NCBI GenBank assembly: GCA_003049465.1
Contig: PYSS01000004.1
Location: forward strand, 1 to 64,000
Origin: Magnaporthiopsis rhizophila
Lineage: Eukaryota; Ascomycota; Sordariomycetes; Magnaporthales; Magnaporthaceae
Reading direction: 5' to 3'
DNA length: 64,000 nt
The position numbers and the translations under genes are program-made. Numbering within the stretch: the stretch's first letter is position 1; the number at the start of each line of letters is the position of its first letter. Below the pieces are notes generated by a model. The model did not search any database and was not told the DNA's origin. It saw nothing but the letters and a program-made list of their open reading frames with translations. Shown here piece by piece: positions 37,621 to 51,326 of this stretch.

Positions 37621-40600
37621 TTAGAAGCCGCTGCCGCCAGCACCGCTGCTGCTTCGACCGCTCCAGTCACTCCGGCGGACCGTCGCGCTCTTCCGGATGC
37701 TCTCGACCCAGACCGAATCGTCAAGAAGATCGCGAGCCTGCGAGGGGCTCATGGTACTGCCGCGTCGGCTGTTGTGGCCGCTGCCGGGCTGCGAGCCGGA
37801 GCCACCGCCAGCACCACCACCACCGCCGGAGCCGTGGGGATCCTGCAGCTCAAAGCTGAAGGCCGAATGGTTGTACCTGTGGCTGCTGCTGCCACCGTCG
37901 TCCCACCCGCCGGGAGACATGGCCTGTCCGCTTAGCCTCCCGCCGAGCGACGTCGGCTGCCCCAGCGGGTGTCCGCTGTACTGGTCTTGGCTCCACGACG
38001 CCATATCCGTGCTGGCTCCGGACCAAGACCGCTGGTGGTGTTGCGACATCATGGCGTTGCGCGCATTGTCGGCGCTGAGGAAGCTGGCTTGCGCCCGGTT
38101 GTGCGCCGGGAACGGCGATGTCGGGGTCGGCGGCGTCGCCCCTCCGGCGGGGTCGTCCTCATTGTCGACCAGGATTTCGGGCACGCCGAGTTGAGGTATG
38201 TCCGTCATGCGCGCCGAGCGCTTGCGCTCCATGTGCCGCCTAAACTGCCTGCTCCAGAATCTACAACAAGACGCACGGCTGCGTTAGTATCCCCCTACCT
38301 CACACCGAAACCCGGAAAAGGTTCGGGCATTCCAAATCGCATATAGCAGACTTACAAGGTGTCGAAGAATCCCTGCACCACTCTTCGACGAACCTCCTCC
38401 TCCACTCGCTGAAGCCTCGCGCGCCGACGCAAGAACTCTTCGAGCCTGCGGAAAGGAAAAAGTTGCGTTAGCTGGTTTGCGACCAGAAGATGTCCCAGTC
38501 AAAATTCAAAAGGCAGCCATGTTTACTCACTTCAAGCTCTTACTGTCGTTGATGATATTGTAATGCGCGAGGATCATCAGCACAGTGCTGAAGGCGATGC
38601 CCTTGTCCAGGTCGGCCAGCACCATAATCTCCTCGAAGAAGAGGTTGTAGCGGCGTCGGCGCTCGCGCACTTTGGCCACGTCGATGCGCGCGAGGCGCTC
38701 GTTGAGCCTCTGTAGGTCGATGCCGGTGGCCTTGAAGGCGGACTGCGACACGAGCGACGAGTGCCGGTTGGCTAGCGGCTGGTCGCTGCGCACGTCGTCG
38801 AGGATCTGGCCCACCGAGTCCTCGGCGTCGTATATGCGCATCTCGAACACGCCCGACAGCTCACCCAGCAGTCTCGGGAAGGCCTCCTTGCTGATGAAGC
38901 CGGTGCCCTGCGGGTCCACGCTGCGCCACGCCTCCTTGAACCGCCGGATCTCGTCGCGGTCCACCACGTCGAGACCGCTCGAGCGCTGGTACACGTACGA
39001 GAAACTCTCGTAGATCAGCGACACGAACAGGTTGACAAAGATGTACATGCTGACGATGTTCCACGCTATGAAGAGCACCCGCGCCCATGCCGTGCTCCCG
39101 CAGTCGCTCAGGAAGAAGTTGTTCGGGTCATCGACGCAGAAGGGCGCCTCGAGCTCGGCATAGTCCTCCATGATGGTGTTCCACGCCTCCCCGGCGCTGA
39201 AGCGGAAGAGGAGAAGCAGGGCCTTCGGGACGGTGCGGAAGTTCTGGTTGTTGGTCTCGTTGGCTCCCAGCCGCGTCAGGCTGAAGGCCTGCGTCATGGC
39301 GATGGCGAACATGATGTAGAAGACGAACCAGGTGGCCAGAAGGTTGCCAATCGTCGTCAGACTGGCCGCTGCAGTCTTGAAGAGCTGGTCCAGCGCGTCG
39401 TTGCGCGGGATCAGGAGAAGCACGATGGCCACCAGAAACGACTTATGCAGCTGGAGGACAACCTCGTGCTCGTTGTCGGCCAGGTAGAGGATCGACGTCC
39501 CGAGAGTGCCCGTGACGGCCAGCATGGAGAAGACATCCCAAGAGCTTCGTCGGAACCTCGCCCAGCCCAGGCCGATGACCCGCACGGCGACGTTGGCGAG
39601 GTATATGACGGTGAAGAGCAGGAAGATGTAGTCCCGTGCCATGGCCCACCAGTCGGGCTCACCGTAGTACTGGACCAGGAGCAGGATGAGGTGGAGGACC
39701 AGGATCACGGTGATGGCCGTGTACCACTTGCCCCTCTTCTCGATGGCGCGCTTGTGACACCACTGCTTGAACTTGTTCCTGGACTCGTCGTACGACGTCT
39801 TGGATGGCGATATTTGACGCAAGATTTTGCGGAGCTCGAGCCACGACCGCTGCTCCGCCGTGAGGAAGGCCACGCCCGTCTGCTCCGTGTAGTTGCGCAT
39901 AAAGACGGAGATGAACAGCGTGAGCACAAAGACGGTCGCCAGCAGGTTGAAGACGACGAAAAACATGCCGTTGCCGGGGTGGTTGCCAAACTTGGGCTGC
40001 ACGTCGCGCTCAGTGACCGACTGGGCCTGGAAGGAGACGTCGGTCCAGCGCTCCTGACTGACGATCTGGAATAGAATGAAGAGGGATGAACCGAAGTCGT
40101 CGAAGCTAAACTGAGGGTTCTGAGCCGCGCGTGGTGCGAGCATCGGCCAGTTGTCGTTGAACGGGGTGCTGTTGAACTCTCCAAAGCAGTCGCGTAGCAT
40201 CTCGACATTGTCACCATCGTTGCATACCATCATCCTGCCGTGAAACAGGTTCAGGCCGTAGATGGCAAACGGAATCAGCAGTGAGAGCGTGACGAAAGCG
40301 GCGCTGATGATCTTCCAGCCCTGCACTACGATGAGCGAGTGGAACGTGTCTCTTGCCCTGTCGCTGACGTTTAGCAGACGCAGCGCCCTCAGCGCTTTGA
40401 AAGCCCCGATAGCACGCGACACGGTCCCTTGGTTGGCCAGGAGCGTGACGACGTTGACCCACAGCGTGACGAGCACAACCCCGTCAATCACACCCCAGGA
40501 GCTCCGGAAGTAGGCGTTGGGCGTGAAGAAGAAGCCGTCTGCAACGACCTTGATGATGGCCTCGGCGCCGAAGAAGACGGCGAAGCCCAGGTCCGTCCAT

Positions 40601-43600
40601 ACAAACCAGTTGCGGAGGCTAAAATCGCGCCTCTCGCGGAATTCCTTCTGGTAGAGCGGCGTGGTGATGCAGGCGAGGATAACCATGGTCACGATGCTAG
40701 CGTAGACAATGGCCGAGAAGATGTACCAGGCATACTTGTTGGGCTCGACGCCGTCGATGCGCTCGATACCGCGACCCGGGCCGACCAGGCGTTGACACAG
40801 CCGCCGAATAGGATTCTTGGGCGCGAAGATAAAGAGCGAGTTGTTATATGTCGGGTGGCGGGCAAGGTACTCGCGCTGCGCCTTGCGCCGGGCCGTTGCG
40901 GCCGAGACGGCCTGGTGAGCCATCTGGCGCGGGTCCAGGTTCTCGTTGGGCCCATCGAAACGCACGTTGGAGTAGAAGGGGTTGGGATCCTTGCTTGTGA
41001 ATATGGACGCCACTTTCGCCCACACGGACGACAGCCTCCCGGCTTGGATGATGGGACCGTCGGCGGGCCCCCGGGCGTTGGGCGTGTGGAAGGTCGGGGC
41101 TCGCTGCAGGGGATCGATTGCGTCGTCGTCGAGGAAGTCCTTTACCACAGCCTCCTTCAGAAGCATCTCCATCATTGCCGGGCCGTAGTCCAGCGGGTCC
41201 CTTTTGCGCTGGCGACCAAATGTGAAGAGTTTGGAGAATGCCAAGTTGCTGGACGACCCAAGCTCTCTGCGCTGCAGAAACGCCTTGACTTGCTCCAAAC
41301 GCTTCTGATCCTCACTCACGTCGAAGTTCTCCTGGATGACAGCAATGAACATGTTGATCAGGATAAAGTACGAGAGGATGAACCAGCCGACAAAGAAGAT
41401 GCCGGCCATCCAGGACGTGTGAAAGCCGACCGTGGCGCCCGTGATGTTGTAGAGTTGGTCGGTCCAGTCCTCGCTGGTCAGGATCTGGTACATGCCCTGG
41501 AAGCAGTTATAGATGTTTGCAAAGGTGACCTTGATGTTCTCGCCTTCGTCGTTTTTAGCGGGAAGCTCGCCGCGGAAGAGCTGCGAGGCGAATATGGACA
41601 TGAGGAACGTCATCAAGAAGACGAAAAGCACCAAATTCCCGATACCCGTCGCGTTACCCAGGACGAGCCGGATCAGCTTGCTGGTGACCGGGATCGCCAA
41701 GACGACACGGTAGACCCTCAAGATTTGGAAGACGGTCAGCCATTCATACGTCTGGCCGGAATTTCGGATCGGCGGGGCCAACATCACAGTGGTGATCACG
41801 GCCAGGAACAGGTCCACGAGGTTTCTCGCCCGGCGGTGGAAGTGTCTCCAATCCGCAGCGAAGCGGATCACGATTTCGACGGCGAGGAGGATTGTGACTA
41901 CCAGCTCGGTGGTATTGATGAAGGCCAGTCTCGCACTGTTGCTCCGCGCGCTCCGCCAGGCCTGCGCCAACAAGTCAAAGGTAATGATGAGGACCCAGAT
42001 CAGCGATGTCTTGGCATAGACGAGCTGCAGCCTCGATTGCCTCTTCAGTGGGTCGTCCCCCTGGACCGGGTTGAAGGCCTCCTGGTCTGCCGTGAAGGCA
42101 CTGGCCTTGCTTTCTTCTCGGATAACCTGGAAGGAAGAGGTGATGACGGCGATGAGCAGGTTGGTCATCCACAGCATCATGATTAGAATGCCGGCGATGA
42201 AGAAGAGCGCGGCCGGGAGATAGTCTGTGTCGGTCGTTCGGTACATGAGGTCGGCCCACGTGTTGGCGCTCATGATGACAAAGACCAGCTCCAGCGAGTT
42301 GAGAATGTTGTCGAAGTTGACAGTGCCGTTGCGGGGGCTCTGCTGCTCCAGACAGATGGAGCCGCGTGGACAGATGAAGCCCTTTGCCTTTGCGAGTTTG
42401 GTGGAATTGTCTCTGCTGCTGAGGTCGCCTGGGACTCTGAGACGCTCCCAGGCCAGCGCCGTCGTGTCGGGATCGCTCTTGGTAGGGTCAAGATACCCGC
42501 CACAGAACTGGTCCTCGTTTGTCCATGCGGCCTTGAGCTCAGTGGGCTGTGTAGGGTCGAGCCAGACACAAGTGCGTCTGAAGCTGGACTTGAAGCTCTG
42601 CACGCCAATGATTGCGAAAAGAAGCCAGAAGAAGCCAATCAGGAATGACACGCGCACCAAGAGTGGTGCCGCCTTTTTCAAGCTACGCAAGATGATCTAT
42701 CGGGCGGAAAGGATGGATCCAGGGGTCAGATGTCGTAGAGATGGGCATATCTGCAGCGGTAGGGGAGGCGGGAAGTAAGCAAGGACTGAATACTCACAGC
42801 ATTGCCTTTAGTGATAGCAAGCAGCCTGACGATGCGCAAGCAACTGAGCATTTTGAATAAATAGAGGTGGAGTTCCTTTTCCTTGCCGGACAAGCTCAAG
42901 AGAAACGATATCCAGAAGGACACGACCGCCACGAAGTCCAGCCGGTTGAAGCCGTGGCGCAGAAAAGCCCTGCGGGCCAGCTGCATGCGCTGCTGCTCCT
43001 CGATGGTCTCGGGGACTGCCTGGCCCTGCATGATGGTGATGGAGCGTGCAAAAGTCGAGGGCCCGTAGTGCTCGGTGGCTGTAGCGCGACGGACCGACTT
43101 CTGGCGCTGTGGCTGGAAGATTTGCTTGTACCTTTGCGTCATGGCAACCCTGACCCCGCGCTTTCTGTCGATGGTGCTATACTCGGCCGCGTTGAGGATG
43201 AAGCCGGACACAATAATGCGCGCAATGACCTCGAGAGTGAAGACGATGAACAGCCCAAGGATGGCCCAGTCGATGCGAGTCCCGAACCGGTCCGGTCTCT
43301 CGTTGCCCTCCACAAAGACGTGGGGAGCGGATTCGACGGCCAGAAGAACGGTCTGGAGGACAATCAGCAGAAGGATGATAGGTTCGGTCCACGGCAGCAC
43401 CAAGATGTCGCAGAGGGCCCCACGGATGGGATTGTCGGGTCCAAAAATGCCGAGCGACTTTCCCTTGAGCGGATTCGGCATCGGCCCGGAGCGGCGCGGC
43501 GGCTCCTGAAACCTGTTCGGGGGATGGGCGTCGGTGACCTCGGGCACACTCTGCTGCTTCTCCACGGGCGTCGGATACAGCTGGGAATGATAAGAGGTGT

Positions 43601-44516
43601 CGGCCGCCATCGGGTTCGAGTTCCTCTGGTCTGCGCCTGGCGATCTGGAGCGCGAGCGGCGAGTCTGTTGTTCAATCAGCTCACCTTCTCCGCTGATGTT
43701 GACGACACGCTGAGACATGGCCCGAACGATGGAGGCGGTCCGCGACAGAGCCCCCACGGTCGAGTTGGAGCGAGACCGGGTTCCTTCAGGCGTCAGCGAG
43801 GCGCCGAAGCTGCGGCGCTTGGACGAGGCTCCGCTGTAGCCCGGCTCCAGATCGAAGCCTAGCATTCTGGTGTCTCTGGACCGCGAGGGGCTGGCATCAG
43901 CATCGTGGACGCTCTGGAAACTGGTTCTGGGATGGGCGTCGGCCATAGGAGTGGCCAGGTTTCCGGAGATTGGCTGCGCGTTAGGGGCCAGCGGCGCGCG
44001 GTCCGAGTCTACGGAGTCGTTGTGTACGTGGTGGGGCTGCTCCTCATAGTACAAGGCTGGTGGTGAGTAGACAGCGCTCGACGCTCTGGGTTCCGGCTGC
44101 GCTGAAGGCGGTCGCCGCTGGCTTATGTCGGGCGGGAGGGCAAACTGTAGTGCCAGGGGGTCGATGGGAGAGAGGCCGCTCGTGAGATCGTCGCGGGGAA
44201 CATCCAGGTTGTTCCCCCAAGATGTTGAGAGCATTGGAGGGTTCGCCGGCGCCGGCGCCGGCGCCGAGGCCGAGGCCGACATGAAGCCCTGGTTCCCATA
44301 TTGCTGCTGCTGCTGCTGTTGGGCCACGCTCGGCGATCCGCTGCCACCCCCATAGCCACTGATGCCATATGTTCCGAAATCTGGCGGGCGCGACATGTTC
44401 TGTAGCGCTATTGATGGCTGAGGGCGCGGAGCGGCATCCTCAGACTCCTGAGGGTACTCTGAGCCTTGTGGTTGGTAGTAGGGTGGCTGCGGTGTATATC
44501 TTGAGGGGTCCGCCAT
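37621..44516 (-). CDS. cch1: Cch1, voltage-gated calcium channel alpha-1 subunit
   Basis: Exons on the minus strand: 44516-42798, 42696-38531, 38445-38356 and 38260-37621 (6615 bases, 2204 residues). This is the four-domain, 24-segment architecture of Cch1. A long disordered Pro/Gln/Ser N-terminus (about 370 residues, with a Gln run) is followed by domain I. S4-type voltage sensors are visible, for example FQILRVYRVV in domain II and FKALRALRLL in domain III. Pore loops read MSANTWADL (I), TSEDWTDQL (II), SQERWTDVS (III) and SAGEAWNTI (IV), so the filter is N/E/E/E. A degenerate EF-hand-like segment (FKEAWRSVDPQGTGFISKEA) follows domain IV. The C-terminus is Gly/Ser-rich. With Mid1 it forms the high-affinity calcium influx system of the plasma membrane, used in stress, mating and hyphal growth. 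Length fits fungal Cch1. Confidence 0.96.
44245..44320. repeat. Low-complexity coding repeats in the cch1 N-terminus
   Basis: A GCCGGC-type repeat at 44245-44266 encodes Ala-Pro alternation, and a CTG/CAG run at 44301-44319 encodes Gln. Both lie in the disordered N-terminal region of cch1 and are likely to vary in length between strains. Confidence 0.85.
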
Positions 44517-46147
44517 TTTATGATCTTGGGGCGCCCCTCGGTGAGCGGCAGGGAGAAGACCCTGGGGTCGTGTTGAGTTCTGAATTCCTAGGAGCTCTCG
44601 GCGCTCTATAGGAGACTAATGCAACCGGTGCATCTGTCAATCGACGTCAGGATGGGGTCGGCAACATTCTCGGAGAACGCGGGGTGAAACGAAAGGTAGC
44701 GATCGGGCTGCGTGCGGGATTCGAGACGGATTCGGCTCCGGGGACCTGTCCCTGGATAGTCCGCTCGGCAGGCGGAGACGGCTCGAACGACTGGATGCGC
44801 CGGCAGACAATGGAGAATGGCAGGTCGGTCTTGGACACCTAGCTAGGTAGGTAGGTAGATGATCGGCGACGTCGTCAATGGCGGAATGAAACTTGGTTCG
44901 TTTCCGGCGTTTTGCTGTGCTGATGCGAGAATCATGCTTGCTGGTCGTAGGGCTTCTTGGGGGGGGGGGGGCGGCTTTCAGCTCCATCGACTCAGCCCCT
45001 TTCCAAGACTTTTGGGGCCCATCCAAGATGGTGTCGCGTTTGTGCACTGTGTTGGATCGCCATTCCGACGGCAATTGTGGAGAATGGCAGGCCGTGCGAG
45101 CCAGGGCATCCCGGCTGTTAGTGGGTAGGCCGCGCAAACCGCCCCAGTGCATCTGCGGAGGCACGCTGCTAGCCAGCGAACCAGCGATCACGGAGCCGCG
45201 GGTGCTACGGCACAACGTGGACGGTTGGTCGGAGGTCTCAGGAATGCGGTGCCGACTGCAGCATGTTATGCACAGCTGGCGCTTTTTCATCTAAGCACCT
45301 GCAGAAAAGGCATGCGGCGCAGGGGCAGCGCTTCCGCCCCTTGCCAGGTCGGGTGACTGTGGATGCTTGAAACTGCCAACAAGAAACCCATCTTGGATCC
45401 GTCCGACCATTTGAGATTTTGAGATATCCCGCCAAGCCCGCCCCGAGCCCGGCCGTCGCGGGACCAGACAAAGGACAAAAAACATCAGAACAATACTTTT
45501 CGTTTCGTCCTTTTTGATGCGGGGCCATCTACAGTGCTGGTGTTTCAATTGCACACCCAGGCAATCCTTGGCTGCTGAAACAGTGCCGGTCAGGTCCAGT
45601 TGCACGTGCTTTTGAGACTAGCAGTGGGATACATGCACGTGACTTCCCCGCCCCACACTGGGATCCAAACCCCCCAAAAAGGGTGGAGCCACTAACTAAA
45701 TTTCCGGGCCGAACCAGGGCGGTCGTTTGGGGGAGGTTGCGCACAGCAAAAGCACGTCGCGCCAAAGCCAGGCCGGCTCAACCGCGTCGCTTGAGCCGCA
45801 AATTGAATCCTGGACCGCGTCTTTCGCTCCCGCCATCGGAGATCGGTCCAGTCGACCAAAAATTTGCCAAGCTCGCAGCTGCCTGCCTTTTTGGGTCGTT
45901 GGTCGAGCGATAACTCCAAAACTGTGCCCTCGACGACCGAAGGTCGACTTTAGAGAGCGTCACCTGCCTGCAACTGTCATGACGCGACCTGCCATCTGTC
46001 TCGGCAACATCACTTCGCCTCCGAGCCTCTGCACACCTCGCTCCGTCGCATCGCCGCGGCCACTCGCCCATCACCCGCCCGTCCCTATCCGCCGCGACTC
46101 GTGCCACCCAGTGATTATCTAGGTCGCCCGAGGCGTCTCTTCCGGCC
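44517..46147. other. Divergent region between cch1 and the DDT/PHD gene
   Basis: Both genes start here and read outward, so their promoters and leaders lie in these 1.6 kb. A run of (CTAG)(CTAGG)(TAGG)n type, TAGGTAGGTAGGTAG, is at 44844-44858, and a G13 run at 44959-44971. The stretch before the PHD gene is C-rich (45990-46120). No gene is supported. Confidence 0.55.
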
Positions 46148-48862
46148 ATGAGATCCTCTAGGAAGCGCGCCATCGATGAGATGGACGCCGATGATTCCCT
46201 GCCTCACAAGGAGCCTTCTCTGCTGCGGCGCATCAGGAACATGTGGCAGCTGGCCAACGTCGTCCAGTTCCTGACCATCTTCGGTCCGGCGCTCAAGATT
46301 GAGGCCCCGGACATCAATGTGCGCCACACCCCGCCCGTCGCCTTGTCCTCCGCATCTCACGTTAGTTGCGCTGACGCCGTATTTACCACATAGGAGCTGG
46401 AGGCTGAATGCTTGAAACCTTTCTCGCTCGCGCTGCAAGAGCTCGGTCTTGGCATGCTCAAGTTTCTCTCGTCACATCGCGGACTGACGTACGTCTCCCT
46501 CATCCCGTCGCGCGTAGACTGAGTTACGTCTCGCTGACCACTTTTGCTGCGCATAGGCACGAGCTCTTCGACGAATACACCAGACGGCAGTTTGCGGCCA
46601 AGGCTCCCGGAATCGAGAACCCCTTTGGCACCGAAGAGGCGCTCTTGAAGTTTGCCGAATTTGATGTCTTCAAGAAGGTCGGCCCGCCCTCCTCCATCCC
46701 TCCGCCGTTGGCGACACTTGCCTAGCGCCGCCATCTGACATACCCTCCGCTTTACAGATTTGTGTTCTTCACCAGATGACGCAGCTCATAATGCGATCTC
46801 CCGAAAAGCTCCGGGAGCGAATGATGGAACTCAAGGACGCCGACCATGATCATACTGCCTGGGTACGCTCAATTGCCGTCGCGTTGAGGATACTGCGTGC
46901 GCTGGACTAACGAAACTACAGAGAGTCGAGCCCGTAGGCTGGGATGAGGATGAAAACACGTACTTCCTGCTCGACGACAACCGGCTCTACAAGCTTACCG
47001 AGGCACCGCCCCCGACCCCTCCGGCACCCAAGCCGAAGAAAAACTCCAAGAAGGCGAGAGCTATGGCCAGGGCAGCAAAGCGAAGGCGCATCTCGGGAGC
47101 TGTCGACAGCGGAGCAGAGGGGCCCGATGACAATGCACAAGCCGAAAACGACGCACCAGCCGAAACGGCCGGGGACGCAAGCTTGGATGATGGACTTGGG
47201 GGCGCCAAGTGGGAATGTGTCTGCGTTACTCTGGACGATGTTCGGCGTTTCCTCGCGCCTTTGCAGAAGACGAAAGATGCCAACGAAAAGGTGCTGAGGG
47301 ACACCTTGGTGGAGCACCTCGTTCCCACACTCGAGCGCGAGGAGGAGAAGCGCATCAAGAAACAGAAGGAGCGCGAGCGGGAGCTTCTGACTCTTGAGAA
47401 GATGGCGAACGCAAAGAGGTCCAGCCGTCTTGCGCACAAAGCCGAAAAGCAGAAAGTGGACGAGCAGGCCGAAGTGGAGACGCGCAAGCGGCTCGCCGAG
47501 GAGACGGCCGCCAGGAAGCAGCAGGAGCTGGAGCGGAAGCGAGAGAAGGATCGGAACTCCCGGCTCATGTCGAGGGAGAAGCGGCTCCGTGAGCGCGAGG
47601 CACGCCGGCTCCAGCACGAGGAGGAGCTTGCAACTCTCTCGGAGGACAGCAGGAGCGTTGGATCGGGGGTCGGCCGCATCTCGGACAGGCGCCGCGAGGC
47701 CGAAATCCAAAAGGCCAAGAAGGCGCTCCAGGAGCTGGAGGACGAGGAGGACGAGTGGGCGTTTGACTGCGTGTGCGGTCTGCATGGGCAGGTGGACGAT
47801 GGCGAGCATAGCGTCTCGTGCGAGAGGTGCAACGTCTGGCAGCACAGCAAGTGCCTGGGCATCGACCAGAAGGAGGCCGAGAGCGACGACTTCCACTTCA
47901 TCTGTGTCCACTGCCGCAAACTCCAGGAGGAGCAGCAGAAGCCACGTGGGCACGCGACGGTCATCAAGCTGAAGCTCGGCTCTGCCAACTCATCTCCCGA
48001 GACCGCCAAGGCGGCGCCCTCGCCGAAGGAGAGCGCAGGGGCCGCATCTGGACTGACAATCGAGCTTTCCGGCAAGACGGGCGGCGGGGCTGCTGCGAGC
48101 GAGAAGACGCCCAAGATGGGCGACATCTCCATGGCTGCAAACAGCTCTCCGGTGCTACCTCCGCCTCCCGAGCAGCCGAGTTTCGCGATTCCGATCAAGT
48201 CTGCCGGGCCTGCGCCGGCGCCTCAGGCTCGCCCGGGATCATCTGGGCTGTCCAAAGCGACACTGAACGGAGGCCACAACCCATTTTCGTCGCCGCATCC
48301 GGAGCTGTCACCGCCCAGCCTGTCACCGAACAAGGCTCGGGCATACGACACCGTCTACGAGCAGCCCAGCCCTACGGCAGCGCTCGGCGGCGGCCAGAAT
48401 GGTCACCACCAGGCCAAGGCGAACGGGCGCGTTCGTATCTCAACAACGCCCATCCTACCGCCCGTTCCGCCGCGCGTCGAGCTCCAAAACGTAAAACTCC
48501 ACTCGCCGTCAAAGCAGCAGCCGGGCTCTAGGGCTCCCTCCAGAGGCACCTCGCCAAATGCCGCCCTCGGGGCCAACAAGGCAGCGCTGGCAACAACGCC
48601 GCAGATCAAGTCAGGCTGTGCGGAGCCGTTGTCGGCACGCAAGGCATCACCCCTGCCACCGTCGAGTGCCGGCGTGTCTCCCACAAAGCACTCGCCTTCG
48701 CTGCACCCTGCCAACGTCAACGGGATGCTACCAAACTCCAGCCCCGCGCCTCCGATACTGCCTCCTATCGCAGCGCTTTCCCCGTCCCCACGTCCTCTGG
48801 ACCTGACACCACCTGTGAAGCCGTCAACGCCAGGATCCAGCTTTTCTAACGGAATTAACTAG
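46148..48862 (+). CDS. DDT/WHIM-PHD finger chromatin protein (RSF1-like)
   Basis: Exons 46148-46318, 46394-46488, 46557-46677, 46758-46862 and 46922-48862 join to 2433 bases, 810 residues. Residues 30-125 look like a DDT domain (WQLANVVQFLTIF and later LALQELGLGMLKFLSSHRGL). RVEPVGWDEDENTYFLLDD at 165-183 is a WHIM-type motif. Residues 300-440 are a charged coiled coil. A PHD finger follows with all eight ligands: C447, C449, C464, C467, H472, C475, C492, C495. The C-terminal 300 residues are Pro/Ser-rich. DDT plus WHIM plus PHD is the order in RSF1/CECR2-class subunits of ISWI remodellers, so I infer a nuclear remodelling subunit reading histone H3 tails. Introns 1 and 3 have GTGCGC and GTCGGC donors, but the spliced frame is continuous. 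Exact orthology is open. Confidence 0.85.
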
Positions 48863-51269
48863 CGCGCGCCCAGCCCACCATGATGCGCATTGTCTGACTG
48901 CCAACCTTGCAAAATTACGACGCCTCTTTTCTGAGATGTCGCTTTTGTGATATTCGGCTGTCAGTTCACATAGGTTGCCGATTTTGGCGGGAAAACAGTG
49001 GTTTGCATGGAAATATTTTCTTTTGTTTGGTACCGAGGTGTCAGTAACCATAGATCTGGATTTGGGACCATAGATTGTCTGTTGGGCTTTTCTCTTCTCT
49101 TTTTTCTTTTACATCTTTGTTTTTCGCGCTGCATCTCCCTGTTTTCCTTTCTTTTGTCCGCCCGCAAGGCACAGGAACGATGGCCCTAGGCATCATCAGG
49201 GCAAGGCTGGAGTCAAAGGTGGTGGGTGCATCGTCAGGCAAGTCGGGAACTCTACATCAAAGGCCTGAGAACGGAGTCTGGTTGTTTTGAATCCATGTAA
49301 ATTGTCTGCTGTCGGATTAGGTGGGTGTATGTAAGCTCTGCGCTCTATACAAACGGAGATATCCTCATGAAGGCAGGTCGCATGACACATAGTGGAAATG
49401 CCCTGAAGCCACATTCACTCGCGCGCAGTTTCGAAGCGATGAAGAATATGGAAGACAAAAATGCGGACGACAAAGCGTCTCTAACGGCCTGTCACTTGGA
49501 TTTCGCCTCGGTTGGCGCTTTTGTGCTCGGAGAAGGGCATCGAAGTCAGCCGCCATGTCATTGATGGACGGGAGTCTTCCGACATTGACCGCGAGGTTCG
49601 GGGACCTAATCAAACGCCGTCAAAAGACGGATGGACCGGGGTGGCGCCAGGGGACAAGTTGGGCTTTGCCATTATGCTGCCTGGGTGGCTGGTCAGTTAT
49701 CATCAGACGGGGACCTAGCCAGGAGGTTACCCGTGACTGTCAAGGGGGAAAAAAAGAAGAAAAAAAGACCGTATGGCAGCCCCTGTTCCTGGCCCTGACA
49801 GCGTTCCATTCAAGCCTTGCCGTTTCGCTGATATCCAAACAGACTTGTCGGGCTAATGCAAGATTCCGGCTGGGCTTGCAGGAGGAACCCACCCTTTCTG
49901 GCGCAATGGCCCGGGCGCCGGCTAGTAGGTGCCGACCCAACACACACCGTCAGCCAACAGAGAAGAGGAGAAGAGAAGCAACACGAATGAGCCACAGGAT
50001 GTCAAGCTGGTATCATGCAGGCGGCCTGACCCCTTCACACATGCACGCACACCGACGCCAATCTTGAGCGTGGAGGGAGGGCAACGGCGTCCTCCAGGCT
50101 CTCCACATCAACATTGCCCGCCACTCCACCGTCTGCTCTGTCATCCTCGTTGGCCGGACGCGGATGCGCCCTCTGGCACACCGTCAGCTCTCGCCCCCAA
50201 AGCGGACTAGGGGCGTGGGTGGCGACGAGACCAGGAGATGTGAAAGAAGCAAAAAGTCGGAGGTTCTTTCCCCGCATATGGACATTTTACTCCCTGAAAG
50301 ATCAAAGGAATGCTGTACAGTCACGCGTGGGCCAGGGCGGAAAGGGAAGCTGAAGCCGCAGGGTTGTCTCGGCTTGGCGAGCTGGGTGGCTGTCTCACTG
50401 GGATCAAGCCGCAAGATTGGGAATTGAGATTGGCGTGTGTTCGCGCTGCTCTGTTTCCGGGGCGGCAAACGGCCACGTTCCATTCCGGTCCACTTCCCGC
50501 GCACACATGCCCGCCCATTCCACCACCTAGCCACGCGTAGATGTGTGTAGGTGAAGGTAGTGCCCAGGTAGGTAAGTAGCTAGCCAGGAAGAAAGGGAGG
50601 TGAGGGGAAGGAGGAAAACCGCCTGCTGGCGGCCGGTTTTGTGGCGTGTGTTCGAGAACCGGCCAGCCCGTTGCACCACCAGCCCAGAAGAGCGCATCCG
50701 GACTAGGTGGTACCTGAGAATGAGGTCTCGCGCGGCTACTAGCCGTCCGCTTCTGGCGCACCAGACCCGATCCTGTCGATGCCGTGACATGCACACATCG
50801 AAACTCTGGGCGGCGGATGCCGATCTGCATATCTAGGCACCCAGCTGAGATATACACCAGACCATAGAATAGGCCCTGGCACACAGCACATGCAGGGCAT
50901 TAGCCCATATCCTTGTCGGTTGCGCAAACAAACTTGCAGCGGGTGCCCACCACAGACTGGGGGGGTGTAGAGGGGAACTTTCGGAACAGAAAGAAAAGAT
51001 GGTCTGCGGACAAAGAAACCAGACAGAAGACAGCAGCAGCCCGACGAGAAGCCAGATGTGACCAGACAGACAGGCCATGGGCACGCCTAGGCCGATTTCG
51101 TCGGCGCGGTGTCCACTGTCCTTGGCACCGACTTCCGCGATGGTGCTGAAAACGGCAAAATAGGTCTCTTGAGGGAGGAGAACCGTCGCTCCCCTAGAGC
51201 GTCGCCGCAGCCGGACAGCCTGTGGCGCCCACGGGATATTGCGTATCCAGAAGGCGTCGATGCATCCAG

Positions 51270-51326
<57 letters not shown>

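Noticed and set aside
40429..42186. 585-codon plus-strand frame
   Set aside because: It is the antisense shadow of cch1 exon 2, created by its GC-rich third positions; the channel motifs are on the minus strand.
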